Shown: one piece after another, positions 10,971 to 21,372 of the stretch
Numbering within the stretch: position 1 is the first letter of the stretch
How the letters are laid out: each line of letters begins with the position of its first letter
Assembly (NCBI GenBank): GCA_030052745.1
Contig: JANBVO010000001.1
Coordinates: 1,054,001-1,118,000 of the forward strand
DNA: 64,000 nucleotides
From: Pleurostoma richardsiae
Lineage: Eukaryota; Ascomycota; Sordariomycetes; Calosphaeriales; Pleurostomataceae
Reading direction: 5' to 3'
Program-made: the position numbers and the translations under genes
Notes under the pieces: model-generated
Seen by the model: the letters and a program-made list of their open reading frames with translations, nothing else
The model's database searches: none
What the model was told of the DNA's origin: nothing

Positions 10971-11664
10971 GAAAGGAAAGCTCGGCCAAGCACTGAGGCT
11001 TTCTGGATTCTGGAATGCCCACCTGCTAAACAGTCACGCAGAACTCGAAGGATGGACGTGTCCGGCCGCCAATGTGCAGGTTGCAAGCGAGAGGAAGCTC
11101 CGGGAAAGTGAGCAAGCAACCTTAGCCCACCGCGACCGACTGGGATCAGCTACCATGCTCCCTCGTGCAGGGCACGCTGCACCCGCATCTAGGGGTCCTT
11201 TGCAGCGCTCTAGCCTGCATCTGCATCTGCATCGCCCAGCCGTTAGTAACGCCTCTGACAAAGTGGTGGTGGCCGTCGGCCAGGGGGTGTGGGTCTCAGG
11301 CGGCGCCAGCGCCGGTCGCCCCCCAGAGATAACGGGCAGCGTCTTCTTTGGTCCATGGCCCGGCGCCTCCGCGCGCTACCAGCCATCGCCGCGCCGGTGG
11401 TCCACGGGCAGTCAATCGCCCGCGAGACGGGAGAAGATGCAGCAGATGCGACTGTCGAGGCGGCACGGCGCCGGCGGCTCGTTGTTGGACCCTGCAGATC
11501 AATCGGCAGAGCCACAAATAATGTACAGGAGCTTAGAACCGACGAGGGGAACAAACGTAGCGAGAAAGGGGGAGACAGTGATAACAGACGGACAGACAAG
11601 AACCTAGGCACTCTAAGAGACGCATCTCGAGCCTCTGTATCGTATCGGCATTTACAACCCCATC
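10971..11664. promoter_or_regulatory. Divergent promoter between hydantoinase and carbamoylase
   Basis: A 694-base head-to-head region. GATA-type words occur at 11327-11332 (AGATAA) and 11579-11584 (TGATAA). A short CTGCAT tandem run lies near 11216-11232. A long frame from 10936 to 11607 crosses the region but has no domain and an early start inside the hydantoinase exon, so it is not called. Confidence 0.3.
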
Positions 11665-12723
11665 ATGGCCACCTCCCGAAAGCTCACCGTCGCCGCCGCG
11701 CAGCTCGGCCCCATCCAGCTGGCAACGCCCCGTTCCGAGGTCCTGAGCCGCATGCTCAAGCTCCTTGACGACGCCGCGAGCGCCGGGGTCCGGCTTGTCG
11801 TCCTCCCCGAGCTCGCGCTCACCACCTTCTTCCCCCGGCACATCATCGAGGACCCCGCCGAGGTCGCCAAGTTCTACGAGGTCGAGTCGCAGGAGCAGAC
11901 GCTGCTGGCCAGCCCGAACACGAAGCCGCTGTTCGAGAGGGCTAAGAGCCTCTGCCTAGATGTCTCGCTCGGCTACGCTGAGCGGTGGACGGATGGCGAC
12001 AAGACGACGGACTACAACACTATGGTGTACTACTCGGCCGCGGCGGACAAGATCCTCGCCAAGTACCGCAAGGTTCACCTCCCGGGCACCAAGGAGCCCG
12101 TCAGGCAACCCAACGTTGCAGAGCAGCTCGAGAAGCGGTACTTCACTCCCGGCGACCTCGGCTTCCAGGCCTTCCGCGCCCCGGGCCTAGTCAGCGGCGC
12201 CCTCAAAGCCAAGGACATCGTCGCGGGCCAGGAGGCGTCAAGCGAGGGCAAGGGCGACCCGATCCTGGGCATGCTCCTCTGCAACGACCGCCGCTGGCCC
12301 GAGGGCTGGCGGTGCTACGGCCTGCAGGGCGCCGAGCTGGTTCTGCAGGGCTACAACACCCGGGGCTACGCGCCCCAGAACCCGGGCACGCCGGAGGAGC
12401 AGGAGCAGCTGGCCGTCTTCCACCACCGGCTCTCCTGCCAGGCGGGCAGCTACCACAACGCCTGCTTCAGCATCAACTGCGGCAAAGCGGGGTACGAGGA
12501 CGGCGGCCTGCTCATCGCGAGCTCCATCATCGTCGCGCCGGGCGGCAAGATCATCGCCGAGTCGAAGACGTCGGACGATGAGCTGGTCATTGCCACGATC
12601 GACTTAGCAGAGTGCCGTTTCAACAAGGAGGGCGTGTTTAACCTCGGGAAGCACCGGCGCGTGGAGCACTATAACCGGATTGTCGAGCAGACGGGTGTCA
12701 TAGAGCCCCCGTTCTTAGAATAA
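11665..12723 (+). CDS. N-carbamoyl-D-amino-acid amidohydrolase (nitrilase superfamily)
   Basis: Intronless, 352 residues. The carbon-nitrogen hydrolase catalytic triad is visible as Glu49 (VVLPELALTTFFPR), Lys136 (YRKVHLPG) and Cys206 (LLCNDRRWPE). The phrases LPELALTTFFPR, RKVHLPGTKEP and CNDRRWPE belong to the D-carbamoylase branch of bacteria such as Agrobacterium and not to beta-ureidopropionase. The reaction is N-carbamoyl-D-amino acid to free D-amino acid plus CO2 and NH3. It is about 50 residues longer than the bacterial enzymes (roughly 304); the extra length includes a segment around residues 175-203 just before the active Cys. Codons are strongly G/C-ending and there are no introns, unlike the hydantoinase next door. 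This fits an origin by transfer from bacteria, but that needs a tree. Confidence 0.92.
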   Translation: MATSRKLTVAAAQLGPIQLATPRSEVLSRMLKLLDDAASAGVRLVVLPELALTTFFPRHIIEDPAEVAKFYEVESQEQTLLASPNTKPLFERAKSLCLDVSLGYAERWTDGDKTTDYNTMVYYSAAADKILAKYRKVHLPGTKEPVRQPNVAEQLEKRYFTPGDLGFQAFRAPGLVSGALKAKDIVAGQEASSEGKGDPILGMLLCNDRRWPEGWRCYGLQGAELVLQGYNTRGYAPQNPGTPEEQEQLAVFHHRLSCQAGSYHNACFSINCGKAGYEDGGLLIASSIIVAPGGKIIAESKTSDDELVIATIDLAECRFNKEGVFNLGKHRRVEHYNRIVEQTGVIEPPFLE

Positions 12724-12879
12724 TGATGATCGATGGATGGTAGCTCTGAGGGTGATATAGGTTGAAAAGATATGCATTGGCGCCATAGGAATCAAAACAT
12801 CGGGTATAGATACCATAATCCAGACTACTTCCCTGTCTCATCCCATAGCCCGGACTCCAGTACTCCTGTTCGTTGTCCC

Positions 12880-15343
12880 TCAGCGTGAGCCGCCTTTCCC
12901 AATCTGCCACTCTCTGAAGAGAGCCTCCGTCCGTCGTAGACTCGCGCTCATTAGCCCCTTCTGACCGCCAGCGCCCCTCTCCGCGAGTCGTAGTGCCCAT
13001 CTCCACCTCTTCGCCAGGGCTTGGAGCTCAGAGTGTACCCCCGAGAAGAAGAAGCTGGAGTCTTGTGACGGACTGCCTGCGCTAGAAGGACTGTAAGCCT
13101 GAGCAAGTGCCGCAAAATGAGTCGGTGATTCCTGTGGCGGCGAGAAACCTGTTGGAGTAGCCCCCTGCGACGCCTGGGTGAGAACAAGAAGATGCATTAG
13201 GAATGTAGAGCCGATAGCAAAGTTGTGCTTAGACCCTGCAGAGCGGTTAGCATATGGCGCGAGAAGGACATAAGAGCCCGTCGAGGATGGGGGGTGGGAG
13301 GGGCTTGAGCATACAGCTGTGCCAGAAGCTGTCCCAGTCGGCGGCTGTCAGACTCTCGATAAAGTTGACCAGCTCCTTAGCCGATCCTAATGCACCCTGG
13401 ACGACCGCGACTGCTCCCTCGCTATCCCAGAAAGATGGCTGGTCCGATAAGCTCTGCGCCGTGAGCGCGGCCATGGCGAGAGGTCGTAATAAGGCTCGGA
13501 ATAGGGATAGGTGTGCGACAACGTACGCCAGTCGTAACGAGCCGGTGCTGCTGAGGTCGTTATCTATCCCACTGCTGCTTCCAGGTTGGGATTCGGCAGT
13601 GCTGCCAGCGCCATGTGTGAGCCGTAACGACGGAGGGAGGGACTGATGCCACTGCATAAGCCGCGCCCGGAGTGGCTTTGCAGTGTTGAGGGCTAACTGA
13701 AGATCGCCAGTCGTGCTCCTCATAGCGCGAACTGTGAAGAAGGCCGTGTTGATGTCGCGAAGGATAAGAGTGAGCGGTACGAGGTAGTAGAACTGATGCG
13801 CATGTCGCTCACTGCCACGGACGTCTTCCGATCTGACACCATCATCGCGGAAGTCATCCATTTCTAGCAGTGGCACATCGCATTGATCCAGGTCAATATG
13901 ACTGGGCATCCCTTGCCCAAAGGCTGTCCAAGTTTCCGTGACAAATACCGCCCACCACAGGCGTTTTCGAAGGCGCCGCTCCCACGGTTCGAGCATCTTC
14001 CAGCACGTCGGGTCCCTGTTCAAACCTAGGGTCTGGCAGCTTGCTACTACCATACCGCAGAGCCGCCAGTTGACGGATGCCTCTCCGAACAGATCCTCGC
14101 GCGCCTGACGCTGCAGGACGAGGAGGGACGCCTGAATAGTGCTGAGGCGGACGTCGTGGGACTCTAGCTGGAGAGCGGTCCAGGCGATGCGAAACACCTC
14201 AGTCGGAGATGGCGCATCAGAATGCTCCACGCATAGCGCGTCGTCATATATGATGAAGGGGAGGCTCGTCGCGCAGATGGCGGCAACGAACGCTAGGGGC
14301 ATCTTGTCCACGTCATCATCGGTGGTGGGAATTTGGCGGGAGCTTAGTATGGGGAATGACGGGCTGATGAAGTGAAAGAATAATCGTATGAGCTCGCGGG
14401 CAAACGAATTGCTAATCAGTTTCCTGAACTTCAAGCGCAGCTGGTCTACGGAGGCCAGTTCAAGCTTAGGCTCCGTATTCTCCAGTCGAGGCGTGTCAGC
14501 AACGGTAAATACGGAGGGTGGTTGGAAATCGGCTGTGGATGCTTCGAGCGGGCTCGTGTACTGATATGTAATGGCAGTGTAAGGAGACTCGGACTGCAAA
14601 TGTGCATTACGGCGCCTCCTCGAGATGAGATAGCTGTCGAGCTCTCCGGAAGGCCCCACAAACCGATAAGATCGGCGTTGCTGATGCTCCAGGGTGATCG
14701 TCTTCAGAAGACCACTCCCAGTGTCCGGCGTCTGTGGTTCCAGCCTCAAGGCTTGACGCTCGGCTGGATGCTGCTGGAGCGCCTGGGTCTCCATCGTCTC
14801 ATGCTGAGGGTAGACCGGCGCGCTGCCCGAGTTGGCTATGTCGCCGAGTCCGAGTTCCATGGGGCCGAGTTGATCGTACAGCACCTGGATCGAGCTGAAG
14901 GGATCCGATACTGCCCCCGCCGACCCATCCGTCCCCTGCGCCGGAAGCTGGTCGTGGGCGTCGAAGCTGAAGTCGAAGTCGGGGATCGCGAAGTCCCCGA
15001 CCGGGATCATCAGCCCCGCATCGTGCTGCACGTCTTGGTGCTCCTCGTCCTGCCCGGGCTGCCGCTGCTCGCCATCCTCCGGGACGGCTGCCGGCCGCGC
15101 CGGCCGTCGACGTAGACCGGGCCCGTTGACGAAGGTACACGGGCGGCCCTTGGACCGGCAAAGCTCACAGGGCGGCTGAGTCTCGATGGCACACGCAACT
15201 TTGCGCGCGCGGCACAGGTCACAGGGCCTGTGGCGCCGAGATTTGTACCGGCGACTGCCAATGGGCTGTGAAGATAGCTGGGGCTGAGGCTGAGGCTGGG
15301 ACGGCTGCAGGGTCTGAGACGGTTGTGACAGCGGCGCTTCCAT
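12880..15343 (-). CDS. Zn2Cys6 transcription factor with fungal-specific middle homology domain
   Basis: Two exons, 13315-15343 and 12880-13235, joined over a 79-nt intron (GTATGC donor, CTGCAG acceptor) to give 794 residues. Without the splice the frame stops at 13247; with it the conserved FWHSWSKHNFAIG segment and a C-terminal LAKRWRWALRLAE motif are recovered. The binuclear cluster is Cys41-x2-Cys44-x6-Cys51-x7-Cys59-x2-Cys62-x6-Cys69, preceded by a Gln/Pro/Ser-rich tail and basic residues. The middle homology region includes LIRLFFHFISPSFPIL and WRLCGMVVASCQTLGLNRDPT. It sits inside the cluster between the carbamoylase and the D-amino-acid oxidase and is the obvious candidate for the pathway-specific activator, perhaps binding CGG-type sites in the divergent promoters; targets are inference. 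Confidence 0.88.
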
Positions 15344-15932
15344 AGTCGTGCGGGGTTGGAGACGGACGGCCGGGCGCTCATGTGTCGGAAGACACGCGCC
15401 CTTCCTGGTCCAGGCGAGATGCTGTTATGGATAGGACGGCATGGAACCCGTTTCTATCAATCCCTGTCCGCCCAGCAGGATTCGCTGTCGATAAGGCTGA
15501 TAGTCACGGTGTGGTCCTGCGTTGTTGTTCGCCGCCGCCGGTGAGAAATGGGGCGATGGTCCTCAAGATGTCACGTGTTACTGCCAAGCTGACAACATCG
15601 GGGTTAGGGGTAGGGTTGAAGTTCCCGCAATCGGCTGCTCTAATCGGGTTGGAACTTTCATATAAGTTATAGGCATCATCTTGTCACTGGGCTTACATTT
15701 CCGTGTTCTTGGTCTGTTCCTTTTCCAACCTGCGTTCGGTATCATCCTCCTCTACCTGTCATCACTACTGAAAACGCCTCGTCTTACCATCACAGACTCG
15801 AGGATTCTATTTTGTCTAGATAAGCCGGATATTCCTTTATTCGTTCGATTACTTTCGTTTTTAGTATTCTACATCCTCATGGTCGGCCGCATCATGTGGC
15901 CAATAGACGCGGCTGTCTATCTCTGCGTCATA
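15344..15932. other. Promoter of regulator gene and 3' flank of oxidase gene
   Basis: 589 bases. Upstream of the regulator ATG (15343) the DNA is GC-mixed and turns AT-rich from about 15640. A hydrophobic 85-residue frame at 15681-15938 (+) runs into the oxidase 3' end, lacks homology that I recognise and is not called. Confidence 0.4.
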
Positions 15933-17235
15933 TCATAGTCTTGCCTTCGACTGGTTCATCATGTGGTCCACGGCATGTTTGGCAGTTCCCCTACGGGCCA
16001 CGTCAACTATCCGTATTTTGCATATGGAGGTGCAAGGAACACTCACCAGGATGATTGGTACCCTGCTCCTCCAGCTCCATAGTTGTGTACCACGAGCTTG
16101 CCATCGATGGTTTCTGGCTCGACTCGAGGTCCTCCTTTCCTGCTCGCTATTGGAGGCGATTAGCAAATAAGCACATAGTTGTCGTGAGAGGCGACCACGT
16201 ACGCCTTAAGCCGACAGCATGATATATAACCTTCAAGTCCTCGGGCTTCCCCAACTCAGGGGCTAGGGCACAGCATCGCTTCTTGATGTCTTCTGCAAAG
16301 CCCAAGTCCGGTTCTCCGTTCCAGTCGTTGTCCACCCGGCATCCGCCGAGGATCACCCCTCCAGACGGGTGTCGCGGGAACACGTATGTCGTGTCGCTAT
16401 CGACCCTTCGAGGGGATCGGAAGTACATGGTCTTGAGCGGCGTCTTGGGTGTCTCTACAAGCATAACTTGACCCTACAAAGCCAGAGAGGTCAAGCTGTA
16501 AGCATATCATACGTAGCACCAGGTTAACAGATGAAAGTCACAAACCCTTGTCGGATACAGATTCTTGTCTTCGACCCCCCTGAGGTGATAGGAGCCCAGC
16601 CCCGTACAGTTGAAGTAGGCATCCGCGGGTATGTCCTGGAACACTTGCCGAATGTCTCCATAACTGGTTCTCCTCATCTCGATGCCTTGCTTGAGACACT
16701 GCGCGTTCAACCTTACCAAAATCATGTGAGCAAGAGACCGGTAGAGTTTACAAGGCAACGTGGGGCCGGAAACATACCAGCAGAGGTACCCCTGTGTATT
16801 GACCATGAATGTTGAAACAACCATCCCGAAGAACGACCCGCTGGGCAGCTCGTCCTTCGGGATCGGTTGAATGCCACCTGTAAGCTCATCGTACCATATC
16901 TTTCCGGTGCCTTTGCTGAGCACTTCCGCCTCCTCTATAGGCCTGTCAAAGAACGCCCGGATGGGCATGCGCGTGATGGCGGCCTCGGGGACGTTGTCGG
17001 CGAGGTAGGCGAAGCGGCGGTATGTCTCTGCGTCCCACTCCTCCTGCACGCCGTTGTCCGTCGCCATCGTCATCCAGTTCGCGCCGGCCCAAGGGGAGCA
17101 GTACTCCACGCTGCGATCACCGGGGAAGAACTTGGCGGCGATGATCACTTTCGCGTCCGGTATCCGGCTCTTGACTTCCAGGGCGGTTGAGAGGCCAACC
17201 ACCCCGGCGCCGAGGACGACATACTGCTTCGGCAT
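15933..17235 (-). CDS. D-amino-acid oxidase (FAD), peroxisomal-type
   Basis: Five exons: 16778-17235, 16546-16711, 16203-16473, 16047-16146, 15933-15990; the joined frame is 350 residues, the normal length. The FAD Rossmann motif is VVLGAGVVGLSTA near the N-terminus. EYCSPWAGANW, GQVMLVETP and VGLRPSRKGGPRVE (residues about 295-308, carrying the substrate-carboxylate Arg) followed by HNYGAGGAGYQSSWG are diagnostic of D-amino-acid oxidase. The C-terminus SKARL ends in ARL, a recognised PTS1 variant, so import into peroxisomes is likely, where catalase can remove the H2O2. The reaction is D-amino acid + O2 + H2O to 2-oxo acid + NH3 + H2O2. It would take the product of the carbamoylase. It diverges from the aldehyde dehydrogenase at 17872. 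Confidence 0.92.
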
Positions 17236-17871
17236 TACGATCTTAGTGACGGGTTTCGTTTATGACATGTAAGTGCCACAGAGGGATTCTAGCTTTGAGT
17301 GGCTGGTGGTACCGGGAACCGAGTACGGATTCCGGAGATATTACTATTCCTTCACCACCAATAGTTGTATCAAGATAGTAATCGAGTAAGACCGCTCGCT
17401 AGTGCCAGCCGTCCTAGAGCGGCCCGCTTGCGCTCTCTGGCGCGCCGATTACGGCGAGACGGCCGCACCTTTGTCGCTTGGCCGTGTGAAGCCCCACACG
17501 CGCATTGTGCAACGGCCGGGCAAAGAACGGACGGCATCGGCTGGACCCCTAGAGATGGACTAGTCGTGCCGATATTGTGGCCGTCTTCCGAGGAGTCAGG
17601 GAGTGAGCCTGGATCCTCCTCCGTGTGTCGCCGCGCCTAGTCTCCATTGGTTACAACGCGCAGCTGTAGCCTCTGTAGAGCAAACGTGGGGAACTGCCCC
17701 CCTTGGGAAAGTGGGTGGCTATCAAGCAAGCTATCTTCTCCGCAGGACTCCTTTAGCGCACAGCAGCACGCTCGCAGGTCTTCCACAGGCAAATGTGTGT
17801 TTGCGTCGCGACTCTTCCGTTCACAAAAACATCCCGGAGGAGGACATAAGACTGACGGAAGACCATCCATC
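17236..17871. promoter_or_regulatory. Divergent promoter between D-amino-acid oxidase and aldehyde dehydrogenase
   Basis: A 636-base head-to-head region. One GATA-like word (AGATAG, 17373-17378) was seen. The shared promoter suggests co-expression of oxidase and dehydrogenase. No gene is supported inside it. Confidence 0.35.
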
Positions 17872-19602
17872 ATGCCTGCGTTGAAAGACCCGTCGCTGCT
17901 CGTCGACAAGAATTACATCAATGGAGAGTGGATAGACTCGGAATCGAACAAGACATTCACTGTCACAGGTTCGCAGGAACCTGCCTGAATGCCCCGCGTG
18001 CCGGCTGACCATCCCCTCTTAGATCCCGCAACCGGCGAACTCATCGGGACTTGTCCGGAGTCCACCACCAAGGATGCACAGGCCGCGATAGACGCAGCCG
18101 CCACTGCGTTCCCAGCCTGGAGGTCTCTGACAGGCCGGGAGAGGTCACGCATTCTCCGGCGCTTCTATGAGCTTGTCATAGAGAACAAGGCCGACTTGGC
18201 CACCATCATCGCCTGGGAGAATGGGAAGGCCCTGCCCGACGCCAATGTGGAAGTTATGTTGGCTGCAGGGTTTCTGGAATGGTTTGCCGAGGAGGCGCCC
18301 CGGATTTATGGAGATGTAGTCCCTCACAGCGCCCAAGGGAACCGCATCACTATTCTGAAGGAGCCAGTCGGAGTATGCGGGCTGATCACACCGTGAGTGC
18401 TCCCTCTTGACTTTTGACTCAACCGACCCGCCTCAGCTACTGACGTCTTTCTTCCGAAGTTGGAACTTCCCGCTTGCCATGCTTGCGCGTAAGATCGGCC
18501 CGGCTCTCGCCACTGGCTGCACCACCGTAGTGAAGACGGACGGCGAGACACCTTACTCTGGCAACGCAATGGCTCTCCTGGGAGAACGTGCCGGCGTGCC
18601 CAAGGGCGTGATCAACGTGGTGACGGCCCTCAACAACACACCCGCCATTGGCGAGCTGCTCTGCCAGTGCGACACGGTCCGCAAGATCTCCTTCACGGGC
18701 TCGACTCGCGTCGGCAAGATCCTGATGAAGCAGTCCGGCGATTCCCTGAAGAAGCTGAGCCTCGAGCTCGGCGGCAACGCCCCGTTCATCGTGTTCGAGG
18801 ATGCGGACCTCGACGTTGCCGTCACCGGCGTCGTGGCCAGCAAGTTCAAGGTCTCGGGGCAGACGTGCGTGTGTGCAAACCGGATCTACGTGCACGAGAG
18901 CGTCTACGACGAGTTCACCCGACTCCTCGTTGAGAAGGTGAACGGCTTCAAGGTCGGGCACTCGTTCCAGGAAGGCACCACGCATGGTCCATTGATTGGA
19001 CCGCGGGCGATAGAGAAGGTCTCGCACCACGTGCAGGACGCAGTCAGCCGAGGAGCTAAGGTTGCTGTAGGGGGACAAACGATCGCCTCACTAGGTACGT
19101 GTCCTTTCGCCTTTCTCTACGGAGGACGAACGTAGCTGACAGGAGCACAGGCCCGAACTTCTTCCAGCCAACAGTATTGACGGATGTTGATGACAGCATG
19201 GCCGTGGCCCACGAGGAGACCTTTGGGCCGATCGCACCCCTGTTCCGATTCAGCTCTGAGGAAGAGGTAGTCGACGCCGCAAACAAGGTGGATGTCGGGC
19301 TTGCGTCCTACATCTTCACCAACGACCATGCCAGAGTGGCCCGAGTGACAGAGACCCTCGAGTTCGGTATGGTGGCGGTGAACACGGGAGTGATCGGTGA
19401 TACTGCAGCGCCGTAAGACTTCAACCCCTCTTTAGTGTAGCCTTCTGTCACCTGCTAACGCATTTCTGATGGCTGTAGGTTTGGCGGCATAAAACATTCC
19501 GGCTTCGGTCGCGAGGGAAGCAAGTATGGTGTGGATGACTACCTACAGCTAAAAACCGTTGTCTCGGGCGGAATATACGTGAAGCATCGCGTTAGGACCT
19601 AG
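17872..19602 (+). CDS. NAD(P)-dependent succinate-semialdehyde-type aldehyde dehydrogenase
   Basis: Five exons: 17872-17968, 18023-18392, 18460-19094, 19151-19412, 19479-19602, giving 495 residues. It opens [20 protein letters not shown] and joins cleanly to [13 protein letters not shown]. Landmarks: [27 protein letters not shown] (nucleotide site), [12 protein letters not shown] (general-base Glu), [13 protein letters not shown] (nucleophilic Cys), [11 protein letters not shown] and [17 protein letters not shown]. The last two are typical of the SSADH/GabD branch, which oxidises succinate semialdehyde to succinate in GABA breakdown. In this cluster it may oxidise an aldehyde arising from the amino-acid side chain or from the decarboxylated 2-oxo acid; substrate is inference. 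No C-terminal peroxisomal signal is seen (ends RVRT). Confidence 0.92.
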
Positions 19603-20357
19603 CAGTCTAGGGCGAAGCCCAATCTTGACATAACATATCACAGTCCTTAACATGATGCACAGTTTAAACCAAAGAAAGGTAAATTAAAGTATTACTATTT
19701 CCACTATGCTCTTACTACTAGCACTACGTTTTGTGAAAGCAACGTGATCACCTTAAGTGGTCTTGCTGCCAGGGCATTGACTTATTTAGCTCCTTACCTT
19801 CTTGGCTTACCTACTAGCCTACCTACTCCTCTTCTGACCTACCCGGGTTCTCTCTTAATTTCCCTACCCTCTGATCTGCCTAGCTGCACCTTATGGCGTT
19901 GTTTAACCTCTGGATATAAAGAGTGTGCCTAGGAACGGCTTAGGAAGTTGAAAGGCTTTCTGTCACATCTCAAAGCATAACGTCAGCAGAAAAAAGACAG
20001 TGTGCACGCAGGAATCCTCCTGTCAGAAATTATGTTAAAGCAAACAACTGTTAGTACTTCGACCTTGTTCGTCTTCTGATATATGGGACTATAGATCCAC
20101 GCCTCACAACGGATAGAAGACCAGCTACTACTTGGCTGACGATATTTCTAGCAATGGCCTTTTCTCGTAGGGGAACCCTCGCTGTAAGCTCACTGATATC
20201 CAAAACAAACGCACGCTGGCCATAAAACAGACTTCCAAGCGATCCCGCACTCAGCTCTGTAGGGGCAAATGTCCCCAGACTTGATTATATCCACACCTTT
20301 GACAAGCACCATTCTTCAATGTCCACCCTATGAAAGTGTACGCCATGGAATGGTATC
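19603..20357. other. Intergenic, CTACCT-rich
   Basis: 755 bases. Around 19780-19860 there is a run of TACCT/CTTACC words, the low-complexity motif seen elsewhere in the window at about 29.93-30.02 kb. No gene is seen. Confidence 0.4.
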
Positions 20358-20630
20358 TCAAATGCGAGACACGGGAAAGTTGTATGCCTGATTGCCATCA
20401 GCAAGTGTGCACCCTGGATCAATCTGTTTGAGGCCTACAAGTACCACCTGATCAGAATGTGAGGTAGTGCCGAAGAACTTCTTTTTCTCTGCCAATGTGC
20501 GCTTGTGAGTCACGCTCTCACTTGTATCGAAAGACCAAGTTGAGGAAGAGTCGTAGTCGCCTGCCCCTTTGGTGGAGCTGGAGTGCGTGGAAGACTTGGC
20601 GGGAAACACGGACTTGAAGCTGAAAGGCAT
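20358..20630 (-). CDS. Small hypothetical protein, 90 residues
   Basis: A single-exon frame starting MPFSFKSVFPAK. The protein is Ser/Thr-rich in its first half (a run including THSSSTKG and DYDSSSTWSFDTSE), followed by a Lys-rich stretch (LAEKKKFF) and a tail GCTLADGNQAYNFPVS. No domain, signal peptide or membrane span is recognised. Support comes from a TATA-like TATATAAAG on the minus strand at 20832-20840, about 200 bases upstream of the ATG, and from composition that looks coding. It could still be a chance frame. Confidence 0.45.
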   Translation of the reverse strand: MPFSFKSVFPAKSSTHSSSTKGAGDYDSSSTWSFDTSESVTHKRTLAEKKKFFGTTSHSDQVVLVGLKQIDPGCTLADGNQAYNFPVSRI

Positions 20631-21372
20631 TATGATCTCTCTTGTGGGTAACTCGGGGCTCTGGAAGATAGATGCTCAATGCCGAGTATACTGGGGTGAA
20701 AGGTGTAATACTCGGTTATCTCTTAATTGATGCGTCGAGAGCAGGAATTGGATTGTTAGGTATTATATGGTGGGCCCGACTGAGCTGCTTGATGAGAATT
20801 GTACAAACTCATCGAGGCCGTCATCTGCTCTCTTTATATACATCCTTTCCTCTCCCAATTGAGTAATTGACCATTTCCGATACTCTCTGGTAGCGTGGTG
20901 TCCGAGATCACCATCGGGCGGGATGACTTTCGAGCATAACCATTCGGAATCGGACTGAAGTCAAGACCGATGATAACCAACTTATTTTGGCAATACTCCG
21001 ATCTAATTTTCGAACACCGACATCTTCAGTTTTGAAAGAATTGATATCCGAGTAGCGGTGTTCGACGTAAACTCATCAACCACACCGACACCTCATTCAA
21101 CGTTCGAGAGAAAGGAATTGCTCCAAAGTCTTCAATGATCTTCTTGGCTGTTGATATGATGGAAACTCGCAGTAGAGCGAACTTCATGTCCGAACTATGC
21201 AAGCCCGACACCTAGATGTACATAAGGAAGATATATTATTGTGTTTTTATGCGAGCTACGCATTCTTATAAATTCTTAGACAACTGTATGGGGGGAGATC
21301 CCATATTATGTAGGGTACTAATCAAACTTTAGCAAGAAGAAGAGGTAGTCCCCCGGTCTCTTGCCGGCAGTA
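20631..21372. other. AT-rich intergenic region
   Basis: 742 bases with low GC. It contains the TATA-like box for the small gene at 20358-20630. Beyond about 20900 only short frames are seen on both strands, none recognisable. Confidence 0.4.

Noticed and set aside
10936-11607. 223-codon plus-strand frame in the hydantoinase/carbamoylase promoter
   Set aside because: It starts antisense inside hydantoinase exon 1, has no domain and biased Arg/Ser content expected of GC-rich non-coding DNA.
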